Positions 1 through 6,942 of a stretch of 14,519 nucleotides of DNA are shown piece by piece. Source of the DNA: Dehalococcoidales bacterium (GTDB lineage: Bacteria; Chloroflexota; Dehalococcoidia; Dehalococcoidales; UBA3254); the NCBI GenBank assembly GCA_028718465.1, contig JAQULX010000026.1, positions 1 to 14,519 of the forward strand, in the 5' to 3' direction. A model generated the notes under the pieces. The model saw nothing but the letters and a program-made list of their open reading frames with translations. It searched no databases and was not told the DNA's origin. Position numbers and translations under genes: made by a program. Position 1 is the stretch's first letter. Each line of letters opens with the position of its first letter.

Positions 1-862
1 AGACTACTGACAGGTTCCGGGTAAGCGGATGGTCCGGCTCCGCTGCCGCCGCGGCCAGGGCCAGCAGCGATCCGGTGGGGATGGCGCCGGAAGGCAGCTT
101 TATTACGGCAGCCGATTTGGTAAGAATTGCTCGCAGGGCCGAGATGACCGGCACGTCCGGAGCATTGCCCGCAGTGATATGCAGCTGGCGGGTAGGCATA
201 GCGCGCACCAGTGATCTGTCAGGCGGTTGAAGGTTTATTCTCCCTTCACCAAAGACTCTCTGAGCCAGGCAGAAGGTCGTTCCGGGCATGACGCAGGAAG
301 GCGATTCAACCCATCCGTTCAAAAAATCGCTGCCCGGCCTTCCCCAGAGCGAAAGTTCATTATTTATCATCGCCCGCGCTGTTTCACGGTCCAGGGACCC
401 GCTCAAAGACGCGAACCAGGCTTCCAGAAAGGCCTCCGGATATCCGGTAGTCAAACGGCAGGTCTCACACAGGTCTGCCAGCAGGGTCCGGTTCCGGCCC
501 AGGACAGAGGAGAGTGAGTCCAGGTAGTCCAGGATATCCTCAACAGTTAATGCATACAGTCCTTGCGCCAGCTTATCCATGTCCGTCTCAATAAGTTCCC
601 GGCCGTCGACCGGCGGCATTATCTGGTAAAGGTATTCCCCGGTATACTTCAGTGCCCGGCGGTCTATCACCGGCTCCCGGATAAGCTGCGCACCGGGCAG
701 CTTCAGGTAAAGGGTGTCCCTGTCCGTTTCTTTGAAAGCGGCCTCAATTTGCTCGCGGTCCATCTCGGGAGGTGCGATAATCGTCCCTTTGACCAGAAAG
801 GGTACCCGGATGACGCCGTCGTTATTGTGAAACAGGTTCAGTTCTTTTGCCTTCTTTTCCAT
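1..862 (-). CDS. luxC: LuxC-like acyl-CoA/acyl-protein reductase, C-terminus outside window
   Basis: This open frame of 287 codons runs off the left edge of the window without a stop. The family reduces an enzyme-bound acyl thioester to an aldehyde with NADPH, and in luminous bacteria it works in a complex with LuxE. What can be seen is a segment at residues 228-235 (HITAGNAP), then ALRAILTK at 242-249 and a conserved-looking stretch ending in HPLTRNLSVV near 278-287. This order (loop, AILTK, K-rich segment, HP.TR.LSV) is what I remember of LuxC proteins. The catalytic cysteine would lie beyond the edge and cannot be checked. The ATG at 862 follows GAGGG with a short spacer, 11 nt after the luxE-like stop, so the two are surely co-transcribed. 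The family call is fairly sure. The substrate is unknown, and no luciferase genes are in view. Confidence 0.83.
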   Translation of the reverse strand, partial: MEKKAKELNLFHNNDGVIRVPFLVKGTIIAPPEMDREQIEAAFKETDRDTLYLKLPGAQLIREPVIDRRALKYTGEYLYQIMPPVDGRELIETDMDKLAQGLYALTVEDILDYLDSLSSVLGRNRTLLADLCETCRLTTGYPEAFLEAWFASLSGSLDRETARAMINNELSLWGRPGSDFLNGWVESPSCVMPGTTFCLAQRVFGEGRINLQPPDRSLVRAMPTRQLHITAGNAPDVPVISALRAILTKSAAVIKLPSGAIPTGSLLALAAAAAEPDHPLTRNLSVV

Positions 863-873
863 TTTCCCTCTAT

Positions 874-2271
874 TCAGGCTCCCATCGAACCCATGATGCC
901 GCCGCACCCTTTGATTTCCCGGCTCCGGGCCCGTCCGATTTCGGTTATTGCGGGTCCATCCAGCCCGCATTTACATTCCCCTTCTACCAGGTGCACATGG
1001 TCGCCGCTAATGATAAAACCCGGATATGATACTGCCAGCGGGTCTAAAAAGCCAAAAGTGCCTCTCAATTCCCGGCCTGACAGGGGATTCAGTTCCTCAT
1101 CCAGAATCACCGGCTCCAGGAGGGGAGGTATATGGAAACGGCCGCAGCGGCAGCGCAGCATGAGAAGGCTGATCTCCGTCATCGAATAGCCCTCCAGTAT
1201 GCGGTCCGGCGGCAGTTCGAAGCAGTCCGCTATCTTCTTTACCAGTTGCTCCCGCTGTAGAGCCTCGCCGGTGAAAGACTTCCAGCCTCCGCCGTAAAGA
1301 ACAAGGCTCCCCTTGTTCAAAGTCAGCTTCCCGTGACACCCGGAGATGATCTCGCAAAGCTCCTTGAACTGGTAAGGCGCACCGAAGATGAAGACCTTTT
1401 GTCCTTCGCGGGTCGAAGTCCTGATACTTTCAATGATATCCGCGTATTTCCTGTCGCTCTGCCGGACAACCTGATTCCGGAATTCTTCTACAAGCTTCTC
1501 CTCATCTCCGGTCCGGGCGCCTCGCCGGAGGCAGCGCAAAACGGAGGCTGTGAGGTCTGTATCATACAGGAAGCGGTGTTTGCGAAAAAGCGGGGCCAGT
1601 TCCTGCATTAATCTCTGATTGCCCATCCTCCCCTGTTTGAAACCAAGGAAAAAGGCGTCAAAGTCCGGAATGCCCATCTGGCCGACGACCTTTACGAAGG
1701 TCTCTGGAGGCAGCAGGGTTGCGACTTTTTTCAGTGGAAAGCCGCCGGATGCGCTGATCTTAAGGTCAGCCAGCAATGCCGCCAGGTAACAGATATTGGC
1801 GGTCTTCGCCAGGTCCCAGCTTTGCTTGTTTCGCGGCACAAAAGAAAAAACACCGGAAGTACCCGAGCTAAAGCTGAGGTTAACGCCGTCAGCCTCAAGC
1901 CTGTCCAGCCAGTCGTCTACCGATTTCACTCCCTCGGCATCCGGGGCAATCCGCTGATGGTAAGTACCCGAAAGCCAGAGGTTCATCCGGCGGAAGTCGC
2001 CGCTGTCCAGCCACTCCTGGCTGTAGCTCTTAAAAATATCATCACTGAGCAGCAGCTTCTTCTTGATTTCCTCGATGTCCGCGGCTTCGCCGACGCCTTC
2101 TTCCTGCGACAGCTTCCGGTAGAGTGGGATATTGCGAAAATAATAAGCATGATTCAGCAGGACTGCTTCCCGGCGCAGCTTCCGGGCTTGTACCGGGTCC
2201 GGTCCCTGCCCGAGAGACCAGGCACGGGCGGCTTTAATAAGTTGATTCCGGATGCGAGATGTTTCCGCCAT
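874..2271 (-). CDS. luxE: LuxE-like acyl-protein synthetase
   Basis: A protein of 465 residues of the LuxE family, related to the adenylate-forming enzymes. The family activates a carboxylic acid with ATP to an acyl-AMP and passes the acyl group to a cysteine, then to LuxC for reduction. Visible motifs are the ATP-binding loop SSGTSG at 135-140, GGGWK at 327-331 followed by SFTGEAL, GYSMTE at 361-366, a CRCG at 374-377 followed by FHIPP, the SGD at 422-424, and a second CKCG at 433-436. The two Cys-x-Cys pairs could hold a metal, which is inference. Its ATG abuts the TAG of the radical SAM gene (TAGATG), and an AAAGGA site lies inside the end of that gene, which suggests coupled translation. 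It is longer than the roughly 370 residues typical of LuxE in luminous bacteria, with extra sequence at both ends. Family call secure; acyl substrate unknown. Confidence 0.88.
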   Translation of the reverse strand: MAETSRIRNQLIKAARAWSLGQGPDPVQARKLRREAVLLNHAYYFRNIPLYRKLSQEEGVGEAADIEEIKKKLLLSDDIFKSYSQEWLDSGDFRRMNLWLSGTYHQRIAPDAEGVKSVDDWLDRLEADGVNLSFSSGTSGVFSFVPRNKQSWDLAKTANICYLAALLADLKISASGGFPLKKVATLLPPETFVKVVGQMGIPDFDAFFLGFKQGRMGNQRLMQELAPLFRKHRFLYDTDLTASVLRCLRRGARTGDEEKLVEEFRNQVVRQSDRKYADIIESIRTSTREGQKVFIFGAPYQFKELCEIISGCHGKLTLNKGSLVLYGGGWKSFTGEALQREQLVKKIADCFELPPDRILEGYSMTEISLLMLRCRCGRFHIPPLLEPVILDEELNPLSGRELRGTFGFLDPLAVSYPGFIISGDHVHLVEGECKCGLDGPAITEIGRARSREIKGCGGIMGSMGA

Positions 2272-3543
2272 CTATATTTCTATCCTTTCCGGCCAGGGCT
2301 CACTCATCGCCGCGGTCCAGACCTTGTTGATATAGCCCAGCATAAAATAGTTCTGGAGCAAGTGAATATAAAAAGACCCCCTCTCAGTCAAGGTGATTTG
2401 ATTTTCCTTTTGTCTGGACAAGCCCAGGATTTCCATTATCTTAAAGAGGCTTTGGGTTAGCCGGTTTTCCCCATACTCCTCCCGCCAGCGCCGCCGGTCG
2501 ATACAGGTCTCATACAACCGCCAGTAGAGCCAGTAATACTTCTGTAATTTGGGAGTCATATCCATGGCGATAGCAACGGGCAACCTGCCTGATAAGGCAG
2601 TCTCAATGTAATCAATAACGGAAAACGTATTAAAATAGAAAACATCCGGCAGTCTGGAACCAGCCCCGGCGCCCAAACCAATATAGGTATCCCGGGTAAC
2701 CGATGAATATCGCGGCAAATTGTCCTTCTCAAATCCCCATACGGAGACCTGGCGGTATCCGCTCCGGATAAAATAGTTGTAAATTGCTTTGTACATCTGC
2801 CTTCGCTGAAAGAAGCCCGGCATTTTTACCCTGTTGATCCGGCGGTAACGTCCGATCGAGGAGTAAGGAAAAGTGAACAGGGGATAGACCGTCACCTGGT
2901 CGGCTCCTGTCCGGACGACCTCTTTCATATCCTCCAGTACCTTTTCCAATATTTGCCCGGGCAGAGTAAACATCAGGTCGAGATTGACCGTTTTGAAGCC
3001 CGCGGAGCAGGCCAGATCAACAGCCGCGTGCGCCTGGGCTGAATCATAGTTCCGGCCCAGGGCTTTCAAACAGGAATCATCGAAGCTCTGCACACCCAGG
3101 CTGATCATATTCACACCCATGTCCGTTAGCGCCTTGATAATTTCCCTGTTCAGATCACCGGGACTGGTCTCGATGCCGATATAGCCTGTGATGTTAAATT
3201 TCTCCCGGAGGGACTTTATAATCGTCCCCAGCCCGGCAGTCATGGTAGTAGGAGTGCCTCCACCGATGTAAAGCGAGGAAACTTCAACCCGGCCCAGCCT
3301 TGAAGAATACTGCTCAATCTCATTTAAAACTGCCCGGGTATAGGGCTCCACCAGGGTCTCATCGTATTTTATTCGGTTGTACGGGCAATGCGGACATAAG
3401 GTCTTGCAGAAGGGGATATGCAGGTATAAATCGATCCGGCTGAGCTGCGGGATATCTATGTATTCTCTTTTCCTGAAGGTGAAGTCCTGCTCTTTCCCGA
3501 CTGCTATCCTTCTTATCGTCCGGGTTGCTCTATCGATTATCAA
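2272..3543 (-). CDS. Radical SAM enzyme of the HemN/HemW (coproporphyrinogen III oxidase-like) family
   Basis: A protein of 423 residues. The [4Fe-4S]/SAM motif CxxxCxxC is at C46, C50 and C53 within LHIPFCKTLCPHCPYN. GGGTP follows at 94-98, IETSPGD at 124-130, ISLGVQSFDD at 147-156 and LDLMFTLPGQ at 188-197, all in the order seen in HemN and HemW. The C-terminal part (LTERG and on) looks like the usual HemN_C winged-helix region. After the cluster the protein reads PYN, not the DF of many HemW proteins or the extra Cys of HemN, so true heme synthesis or heme chaperoning is doubtful. It is the first gene of an operon with luxE- and luxC-like genes, which suggests a modification of the acyl or aldehyde product or of a carrier. 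That role is inference. The start is TTG, chosen because AGGAG lies 5 nt upstream and no ATG occurs before the conserved core. Confidence 0.87.
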   Translation of the reverse strand: MIIDRATRTIRRIAVGKEQDFTFRKREYIDIPQLSRIDLYLHIPFCKTLCPHCPYNRIKYDETLVEPYTRAVLNEIEQYSSRLGRVEVSSLYIGGGTPTTMTAGLGTIIKSLREKFNITGYIGIETSPGDLNREIIKALTDMGVNMISLGVQSFDDSCLKALGRNYDSAQAHAAVDLACSAGFKTVNLDLMFTLPGQILEKVLEDMKEVVRTGADQVTVYPLFTFPYSSIGRYRRINRVKMPGFFQRRQMYKAIYNYFIRSGYRQVSVWGFEKDNLPRYSSVTRDTYIGLGAGAGSRLPDVFYFNTFSVIDYIETALSGRLPVAIAMDMTPKLQKYYWLYWRLYETCIDRRRWREEYGENRLTQSLFKIMEILGLSRQKENQITLTERGSFYIHLLQNYFMLGYINKVWTAAMSEPWPERIEI

Positions 3544-3548
3544 TCAGA

Positions 3549-3553
3549 CTCCT
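3549..3553 (-). promoter_or_regulatory. Ribosome binding site deciding a TTG start
   Basis: AGGAG on the minus strand, 5 nt before TTG at 3543. The frame has no ATG ahead of its conserved radical SAM core, so this site supports the unusual start. Confidence 0.7.
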
Positions 3554-3671
3554 GGTCAAAATATTCCTTATTGCCCCGTCCACACTGCCGTCCTTCCTGT
3601 CGACAGCCTCGACCAGTCCGTAAGAAATCATCCTTCAAAATATTTACAGGCTCAGTTTAAACCCTCTCGCG

Positions 3672-3766
3672 CCAAAATGCCATTCTCTGAAAGATTTTGG
3701 ACTTTGGACAAAAATGACAATGCATATAAATTATTGAATATTGTTTTGAATTATTTGGCATTTTGG
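3672..3766. repeat. Perfect 11-bp inverted repeat in the AT-rich gap upstream of the radical SAM operon
   Basis: CCAAAATGCCA at 3672-3682 and its exact reverse complement TGGCATTTTGG at 3756-3766, 73 nt apart. It lies in the 327-bp gap 3544-3870, which holds no credible gene and must contain the promoter of the minus-strand operon, although I found no clear -35/-10 pair. A 10-bp palindrome CTGTCGACAG is also present at 3597-3606. The repeat could be a pair of operator half-sites or chance in AT-rich DNA. Confidence 0.5.
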
Positions 3767-3868
3767 TAAAATAATCATCTTTCTCAAATCTCGAAATAAT
3801 TCACTTTTAAATTCATATTGAAGCAAGGTAAGTTTAAGAATGTTATGAAAATTGTCCAAAATCCAAAA
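3695..3868. repeat. Imperfect 16-bp inverted repeat interleaved with the previous one
   Basis: TTTTGGACTTTGGACA at 3695-3710 and TGTCCAAAATCCAAAA at 3853-3868 match as inverted repeats at 15 of 16 positions, 142 nt apart. The first arm contains the sub-motif TTTGGAC in tandem. The right arm sits just past the stop of the DUF2007 gene. A regulator binding TTTGGACA-like sites or a small mobile remnant are both possible. No target-site duplication is visible. Confidence 0.5.
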
Positions 3869-3870
3869 GA

Positions 3871-4230
3871 TTACTTCCCGTTAATAAACGGCTCTAAAAT
3901 TTCCCGCGCCTTATCCATGTCCGATTCCAGCACGAAAATCTCACACTGGAGGTTGAAGGGCAGGGCATACATCGCAGCTTTCAGATCAGCGCTCTTGATC
4001 ATAGACCGAATTTGGTGTTCGGCCAGTATTCCCTGCCACATCCCGGCTACCGCTTCATTGGGCGCGGTGGCCAGATGCGCCAGCGGACCGCTGCATTTTT
4101 CAGTTTCCGGCAAGGGAGGCCGGGTGAGGTCTGGCGGTAGCGGCAGTTCGTCTACCAGAGGCACCCGGCAATCCGGGCAGGCTTCGACCCAGTCCTGAAA
4201 TTCATCCCGGCATTTGGGACAATAAGGCAT
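3871..4230 (-). CDS. Small zinc-ribbon protein with DUF2007-like domain
   Basis: A protein of 119 residues. The N-terminus has two Cys pairs, C4/C7 and C18/C21 (MPYCPKC and ACPDC), which should bind zinc. A proline-rich linker follows (about 27-42), then a C-terminal domain from about residue 50 to 115 with the alternation of strands and helix seen in DUF2007, a fold called a putative signal-transducing domain. Its biochemical role is not known. AGGAGG lies 9 nt before the ATG. It follows the GT87 gene by 55 bp on the same strand and may be co-transcribed with it. No signal peptide or membrane segment is seen, so it should be cytoplasmic. Domain assignment is from pattern memory. Confidence 0.7.
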   Translation of the reverse strand: MPYCPKCRDEFQDWVEACPDCRVPLVDELPLPPDLTRPPLPETEKCSGPLAHLATAPNEAVAGMWQGILAEHQIRSMIKSADLKAAMYALPFNLQCEIFVLESDMDKAREILEPFINGK

Positions 4231-4285
4231 TTATGTTAACCTCCTGTTCTGGACTATTGGGTTATCAGGCTGTATACGCCGCTAC

Positions 4286-5587
4286 TTATGATACCATCAC
4301 CGCATTACGCCGGTTCAAATTTCGACGTTGGTCACAATCCGCTTTTTCGCTCCGTTTAAGGGAAACGATCACCAGAGGGACCATAGCGATAATCAGCAGA
4401 TTCCTGGTCAAAAGGGCGGCTGTCGCCCCTGGTTTAAGTTCAACAAGGTCCAGATAGTGTACCGGGAAAATCTGATAGCTCAGTATACCTGCTGCGATAA
4501 ATACCGTCCACAAGATATACCGCAGCCTTCCGCCGCTGAACGGGATGAGCGGGCAAAGCCAGATAAGGTACTGGGGCGAGAAGACTTTACTGGCGGCTAT
4601 CAGCAAGGCTACCACCAGCAGGGAACAGGAGGCAATCTCATCGACCGGGTTGAGCGCCGCCTTCATCCGGCGGTAGATAAACCAGTAGGCTGCCGCCAGG
4701 AACAGCGGGAGCAGCAGCACGGATATCCGGGCCAGCGTGTCCGCGGTCGGCCCCACCAGATTATAGGAGCCGAAATCAAACCCGGTCCCGACCTTCAGCC
4801 ATCCCAGTTGATGGCCGAGAAGGAGGAGAGAGCTGTAGGTACTCTCGATCTGAATTCCCCTCTGACCGTGATAGCTGTATAAACTCCCCAGTCCGGCCGG
4901 ATCGGCGATAAGGAAAGGAAGCAAGACCGCCAGGCTTACCGCTGCGGAGGTGATAATACCGGTCAGGATATTCTTGTATTGGCGTTCACGGATATAGTAG
5001 AGCAGAAATACCGGCGCAATGGCAGCGGGAAAGATTTTGGTCAGGGCCCCCAGAGTTAAAAGGGCCCAGGCAGCCTTGTGTCGGCCTGATATAAAGAAAT
5101 ATATCGACAGTAATGTCATTACCGCCGGGAAAATATCGTACTGCTGGCCGGTGATGGGTCCCACAGCCAGAATACCCAGGGTATAAGCGGAAAGCAATTG
5201 CCAGGGGGATTTGCCCAGCCGGTGCGCTATATGGTAGACCGCCAGAAGCCCTGCCAGGACGAAAATCATCACCTCTACCTGATAAAAAATAGCGTATGTT
5301 TGCCAGTCGGCAGCCAGGAGGCGCGGCAGGATAAAAAATACCAGGGAAAATGGAGGATATTCCATGGCAAAATCCCGGTAGGGCAGACCGCCGCTCAGCA
5401 CTTTGGAAGCATAGTCGAAATAGAGCCCTGTACCGGAATATTCTATCTTGTAAACGGTATTGAAAAGCAGCCCCAGTATCGTGATGTAGACCAGCCCAAA
5501 AAGAGCCGCCTGCCACTTCGGGTTGAGCGCGGCAGCCTGTAATTTACCTGGTACTGTCTCTAAACCATATCTAGCGTCTATCCTCAT
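4286..5587 (-). CDS. GT87-type (DUF2029) polytopic membrane glycosyltransferase
   Basis: A protein of 433 residues with about ten hydrophobic spans, starting near 27-45. The first loop carries FDYA at 57-60 and EYPP at 76-79 (DFAMEYPPFSLVFF), which fits the acidic loop and YPP signature of GT87/DUF2029 enzymes that use polyprenyl-phosphate sugar donors, such as the mycobacterial mannosyltransferases. A further loop has GALTKIFP, also typical of the family. It probably adds a sugar to a lipid or wall polymer on the outer face of the membrane; the acceptor is unknown. The ATG follows AAAGG at a normal distance. It lies 212 bp downstream of the SIMPL gene and 55 bp upstream of the DUF2007 gene, all on the minus strand. 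Confidence 0.78.
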   Translation of the reverse strand: MRIDARYGLETVPGKLQAAALNPKWQAALFGLVYITILGLLFNTVYKIEYSGTGLYFDYASKVLSGGLPYRDFAMEYPPFSLVFFILPRLLAADWQTYAIFYQVEVMIFVLAGLLAVYHIAHRLGKSPWQLLSAYTLGILAVGPITGQQYDIFPAVMTLLSIYFFISGRHKAAWALLTLGALTKIFPAAIAPVFLLYYIRERQYKNILTGIITSAAVSLAVLLPFLIADPAGLGSLYSYHGQRGIQIESTYSSLLLLGHQLGWLKVGTGFDFGSYNLVGPTADTLARISVLLLPLFLAAAYWFIYRRMKAALNPVDEIASCSLLVVALLIAASKVFSPQYLIWLCPLIPFSGGRLRYILWTVFIAAGILSYQIFPVHYLDLVELKPGATAALLTRNLLIIAMVPLVIVSLKRSEKADCDQRRNLNRRNAVMVS

Positions 5588-5617
5588 TGATTACCTTTCT
5601 TCCACTTGCGGAGATGG

Positions 5618-5635
5618 AGACTGTATAATCAGTCT
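5618..5635. promoter_or_regulatory. Perfect palindrome around a -10-like core upstream of the GT87 gene
   Basis: AGACTG, TATAAT, CAGTCT: two 6-bp arms around a 6-nt core, 31 bp before the GT87 ATG. The core gives TATAAT on the plus strand and ATTATA on the minus strand. It could be an operator overlapping a promoter, but no matching -35 box was found. Confidence 0.35.
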
Positions 5636-5681
5636 TCACTGTTCCTTATATTGTCATTGCGAAATCACGCCCGCGCCGGTT

Positions 5682-5777
5682 GTACGGAAATATCTCTCCG
5701 GTGTTGACTGTATACCGGCTATCACAGCAAAGCCGGAGAGACGCCGTCTTCCCGTACATCTCCTCCGGCTTTGCCGG
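5682..5777. repeat. Three-segment set of mutually exclusive hairpins between the SIMPL and GT87 genes
   Basis: CAAAGCCGGAG at 5728-5738 pairs perfectly with CTCCGGCTTTG at 5763-5773. The same middle segment (CCGGAGAGA, 5733-5741) also pairs with TCTCTCCGG at 5693-5701, extended by GTACGG (5682-5687) with CCGTAC (5752-5757). A tight hairpin CCGGC-TTT-GCCGG is at 5765-5777. The two large pairings cannot form together. There is no run of T after any hairpin in the direction of the minus-strand genes, so these are not classic terminators. They may mark the end of the SIMPL transcript or act in the leader of the GT87 gene. Confidence 0.5.
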
Positions 5778-5799
5778 TTAATTTATCTACTAAAAAATG

Positions 5800-6606
5800 T
5801 TATTTGGTCGCGCTGTAAGCAACCTGGACAGTCAGGGTGATGCTGGTCTGCCCGGGGCTGATGGACGTGGAGCTCGCGCTAACCGTCGGTGCCGGTACTG
5901 CCATCGCGAAATTGGCATAGCCGCCGTAAACGGGGGTATACTGGGCATTTTCCAGGATGTAGGTCGGCTTACCCAGGGTCAACCCGGCCAGTTCTGCCAG
6001 GTCCTCTGCCTTTTCTTTGGCCGCCGTCATGGCTTTCTCCCGGACCTCCTGGTAATACTGCGCAGGATCATCCACTGTGAAATTGATGCCGTTAATGCGG
6101 ATCAGGTCGCCCCCGGCCAGAATTACCGCATCTATGATTTTACCAGCCCTGTCATTCAGCGCAGTCTCGTCATCCGATCCGGCGGTATTTCTTATCTTGA
6201 CCGTTACCATGTTTGTCACATAGTAGCCGGTCACCACTTCTGTCTGCTTCAGATCATCCCAGCGGCTCCTCTGGTTGATGCTGAAATGGCCGGTCTGGAT
6301 ATCTTTTGCCTCTATGCCGTTATCTTTCAGCGCCTGCATCACTTTGTCCATAGCCTCAGAAGCTTTAGCCTGGGCTTCGGCTACATTAGCTTCCTGAGAC
6401 GCAATGCCGAGATTCAACTTCGCTATATCCGGGGTGATAAAGACCTCTCCCGTGCCGGTTACCCAGATGCCCTCCGGCTGCTGGCTGACCTGTATACTGG
6501 GCGTTGTCCCCTGGGCGCCGGCCGTACCGCCGCAAGCAGTCAAAGCCGTCGCCGCCAGAACCAGGACCAGTCCCAGTGCCGCGATCAAAAACCATTTCCT
6601 GTTCAT
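5800..6606 (-). CDS. SIMPL-domain (DUF541) lipoprotein
   Basis: A protein of 268 residues. A short basic start and hydrophobic stretch (4-24) end in the lipobox LTAC with Cys25, so it should be a lipid-anchored extracytoplasmic protein. From about residue 45 the sequence reads IWVTGTGEVFITPDIAKLNLGI, the typical opening of the SIMPL fold (VxGxGxVxxxPDxA). A helical region follows (about 70-100), then DIQTGHFSINQR, and later KAEDLAELAGLTLGKP, also typical. Family members such as YggE and BP26 are periplasmic or cell-surface proteins of unclear function, some tied to stress resistance. The ATG has AAAAGGA upstream. A minus-strand promoter with a perfect TATAAT lies about 80 bp upstream. Function beyond the fold is unknown. 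Confidence 0.87.
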   Translation of the reverse strand: MNRKWFLIAALGLVLVLAATALTACGGTAGAQGTTPSIQVSQQPEGIWVTGTGEVFITPDIAKLNLGIASQEANVAEAQAKASEAMDKVMQALKDNGIEAKDIQTGHFSINQRSRWDDLKQTEVVTGYYVTNMVTVKIRNTAGSDDETALNDRAGKIIDAVILAGGDLIRINGINFTVDDPAQYYQEVREKAMTAAKEKAEDLAELAGLTLGKPTYILENAQYTPVYGGYANFAMAVPAPTVSASSTSISPGQTSITLTVQVAYSATK

Positions 6607-6687
6607 ATTTTCCTTTTCAATTTATTTTTTATTTTTCGCTTTTTACATATCCTGACATATATTAGCCCCCGAACTATCCTCTGATAC

Positions 6688-6716
6688 ATTATACGAAAGC
6701 ACTCGTAAAGTATTAC
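6688..6716 (-). promoter_or_regulatory. Candidate promoter of the SIMPL lipoprotein gene
   Basis: On the minus strand, TATAAT at 6693-6688 (6 of 6) lies 17 nt from GTAATA at 6716-6711 (3 of 6 to TTGACA). Start of transcription would fall near 6681, giving a 5' leader of about 75 nt. Confidence 0.5.
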
Positions 6717-6773
6717 ACATCCCTTAATATATAACGGGAAAATCCTGACAGGGTTAGGTTAAGCTGGAGGAAC

Positions 6774-6802
6774 TGGACATTTGACCAGGTCGAGATTATA
6801 CT
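6774..6802 (+). promoter_or_regulatory. Candidate plus-strand promoter upstream of the FAD oxidoreductase
   Basis: TGGACA at 6774-6779 (5 of 6) and TATACT at 6797-6802 (5 of 6) with an ideal 17-nt spacer. Transcription should begin near 6809 and would meet the terminator-like hairpin at 6831 after only about 20 nt. Confidence 0.55.
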
Positions 6803-6830
6803 CTTTTCCAATGAAAGCCTCACCCGGCGG

Positions 6831-6852
6831 CCGGCGCAAAAAGCCGGTTTTT
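6831..6852 (+). terminator. Terminator-like hairpin in the leader of the FAD oxidoreductase
   Basis: CCGGC (6831-6835), loop GCAAAAA, GCCGG (6843-6847), then TTTTT (6848-6852) followed by ATTTTAT. The stem can extend by two G-U pairs. The T tract is on the plus strand only. No plus-strand gene precedes it, so it is either an attenuator or the end of a very short RNA. The rest of the gap 6607-6942 is AT-rich with no further gene seen. Confidence 0.5.
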
Positions 6853-6942
6853 ATTTTATATTTATATTATCTGGCACGTTATTACAGGGAATGATTATGT
6901 ACACTCGAAGAAACCTTTCTATCCTATCGAAGGAGGCAGGGG

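Noticed and set aside
563..1189. Plus-strand frame of 208 codons
   Set aside because: It lies opposite the luxC-like and luxE-like genes, has no ribosome site and no recognisable domain.
1..2271. A bioluminescence (lux) operon
   Set aside because: No luxA, luxB or luxD is seen in the window, and LuxC/LuxE homologs occur in non-luminous bacteria.
1822..2460. Plus-strand frame of 212 codons
   Set aside because: Antisense to the luxE-like and radical SAM genes, whose motifs are unmistakable on the minus strand.
2272..3543. Calling the radical SAM gene hemN or hemW
   Set aside because: The residues after the cluster differ from both, no heme gene is near, and the operon partners point to acyl chemistry.
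5797..6684. Plus-strand frame of 295 codons
   Set aside because: Fully antisense to the SIMPL lipoprotein gene; Cys- and Arg-rich translation without any domain.
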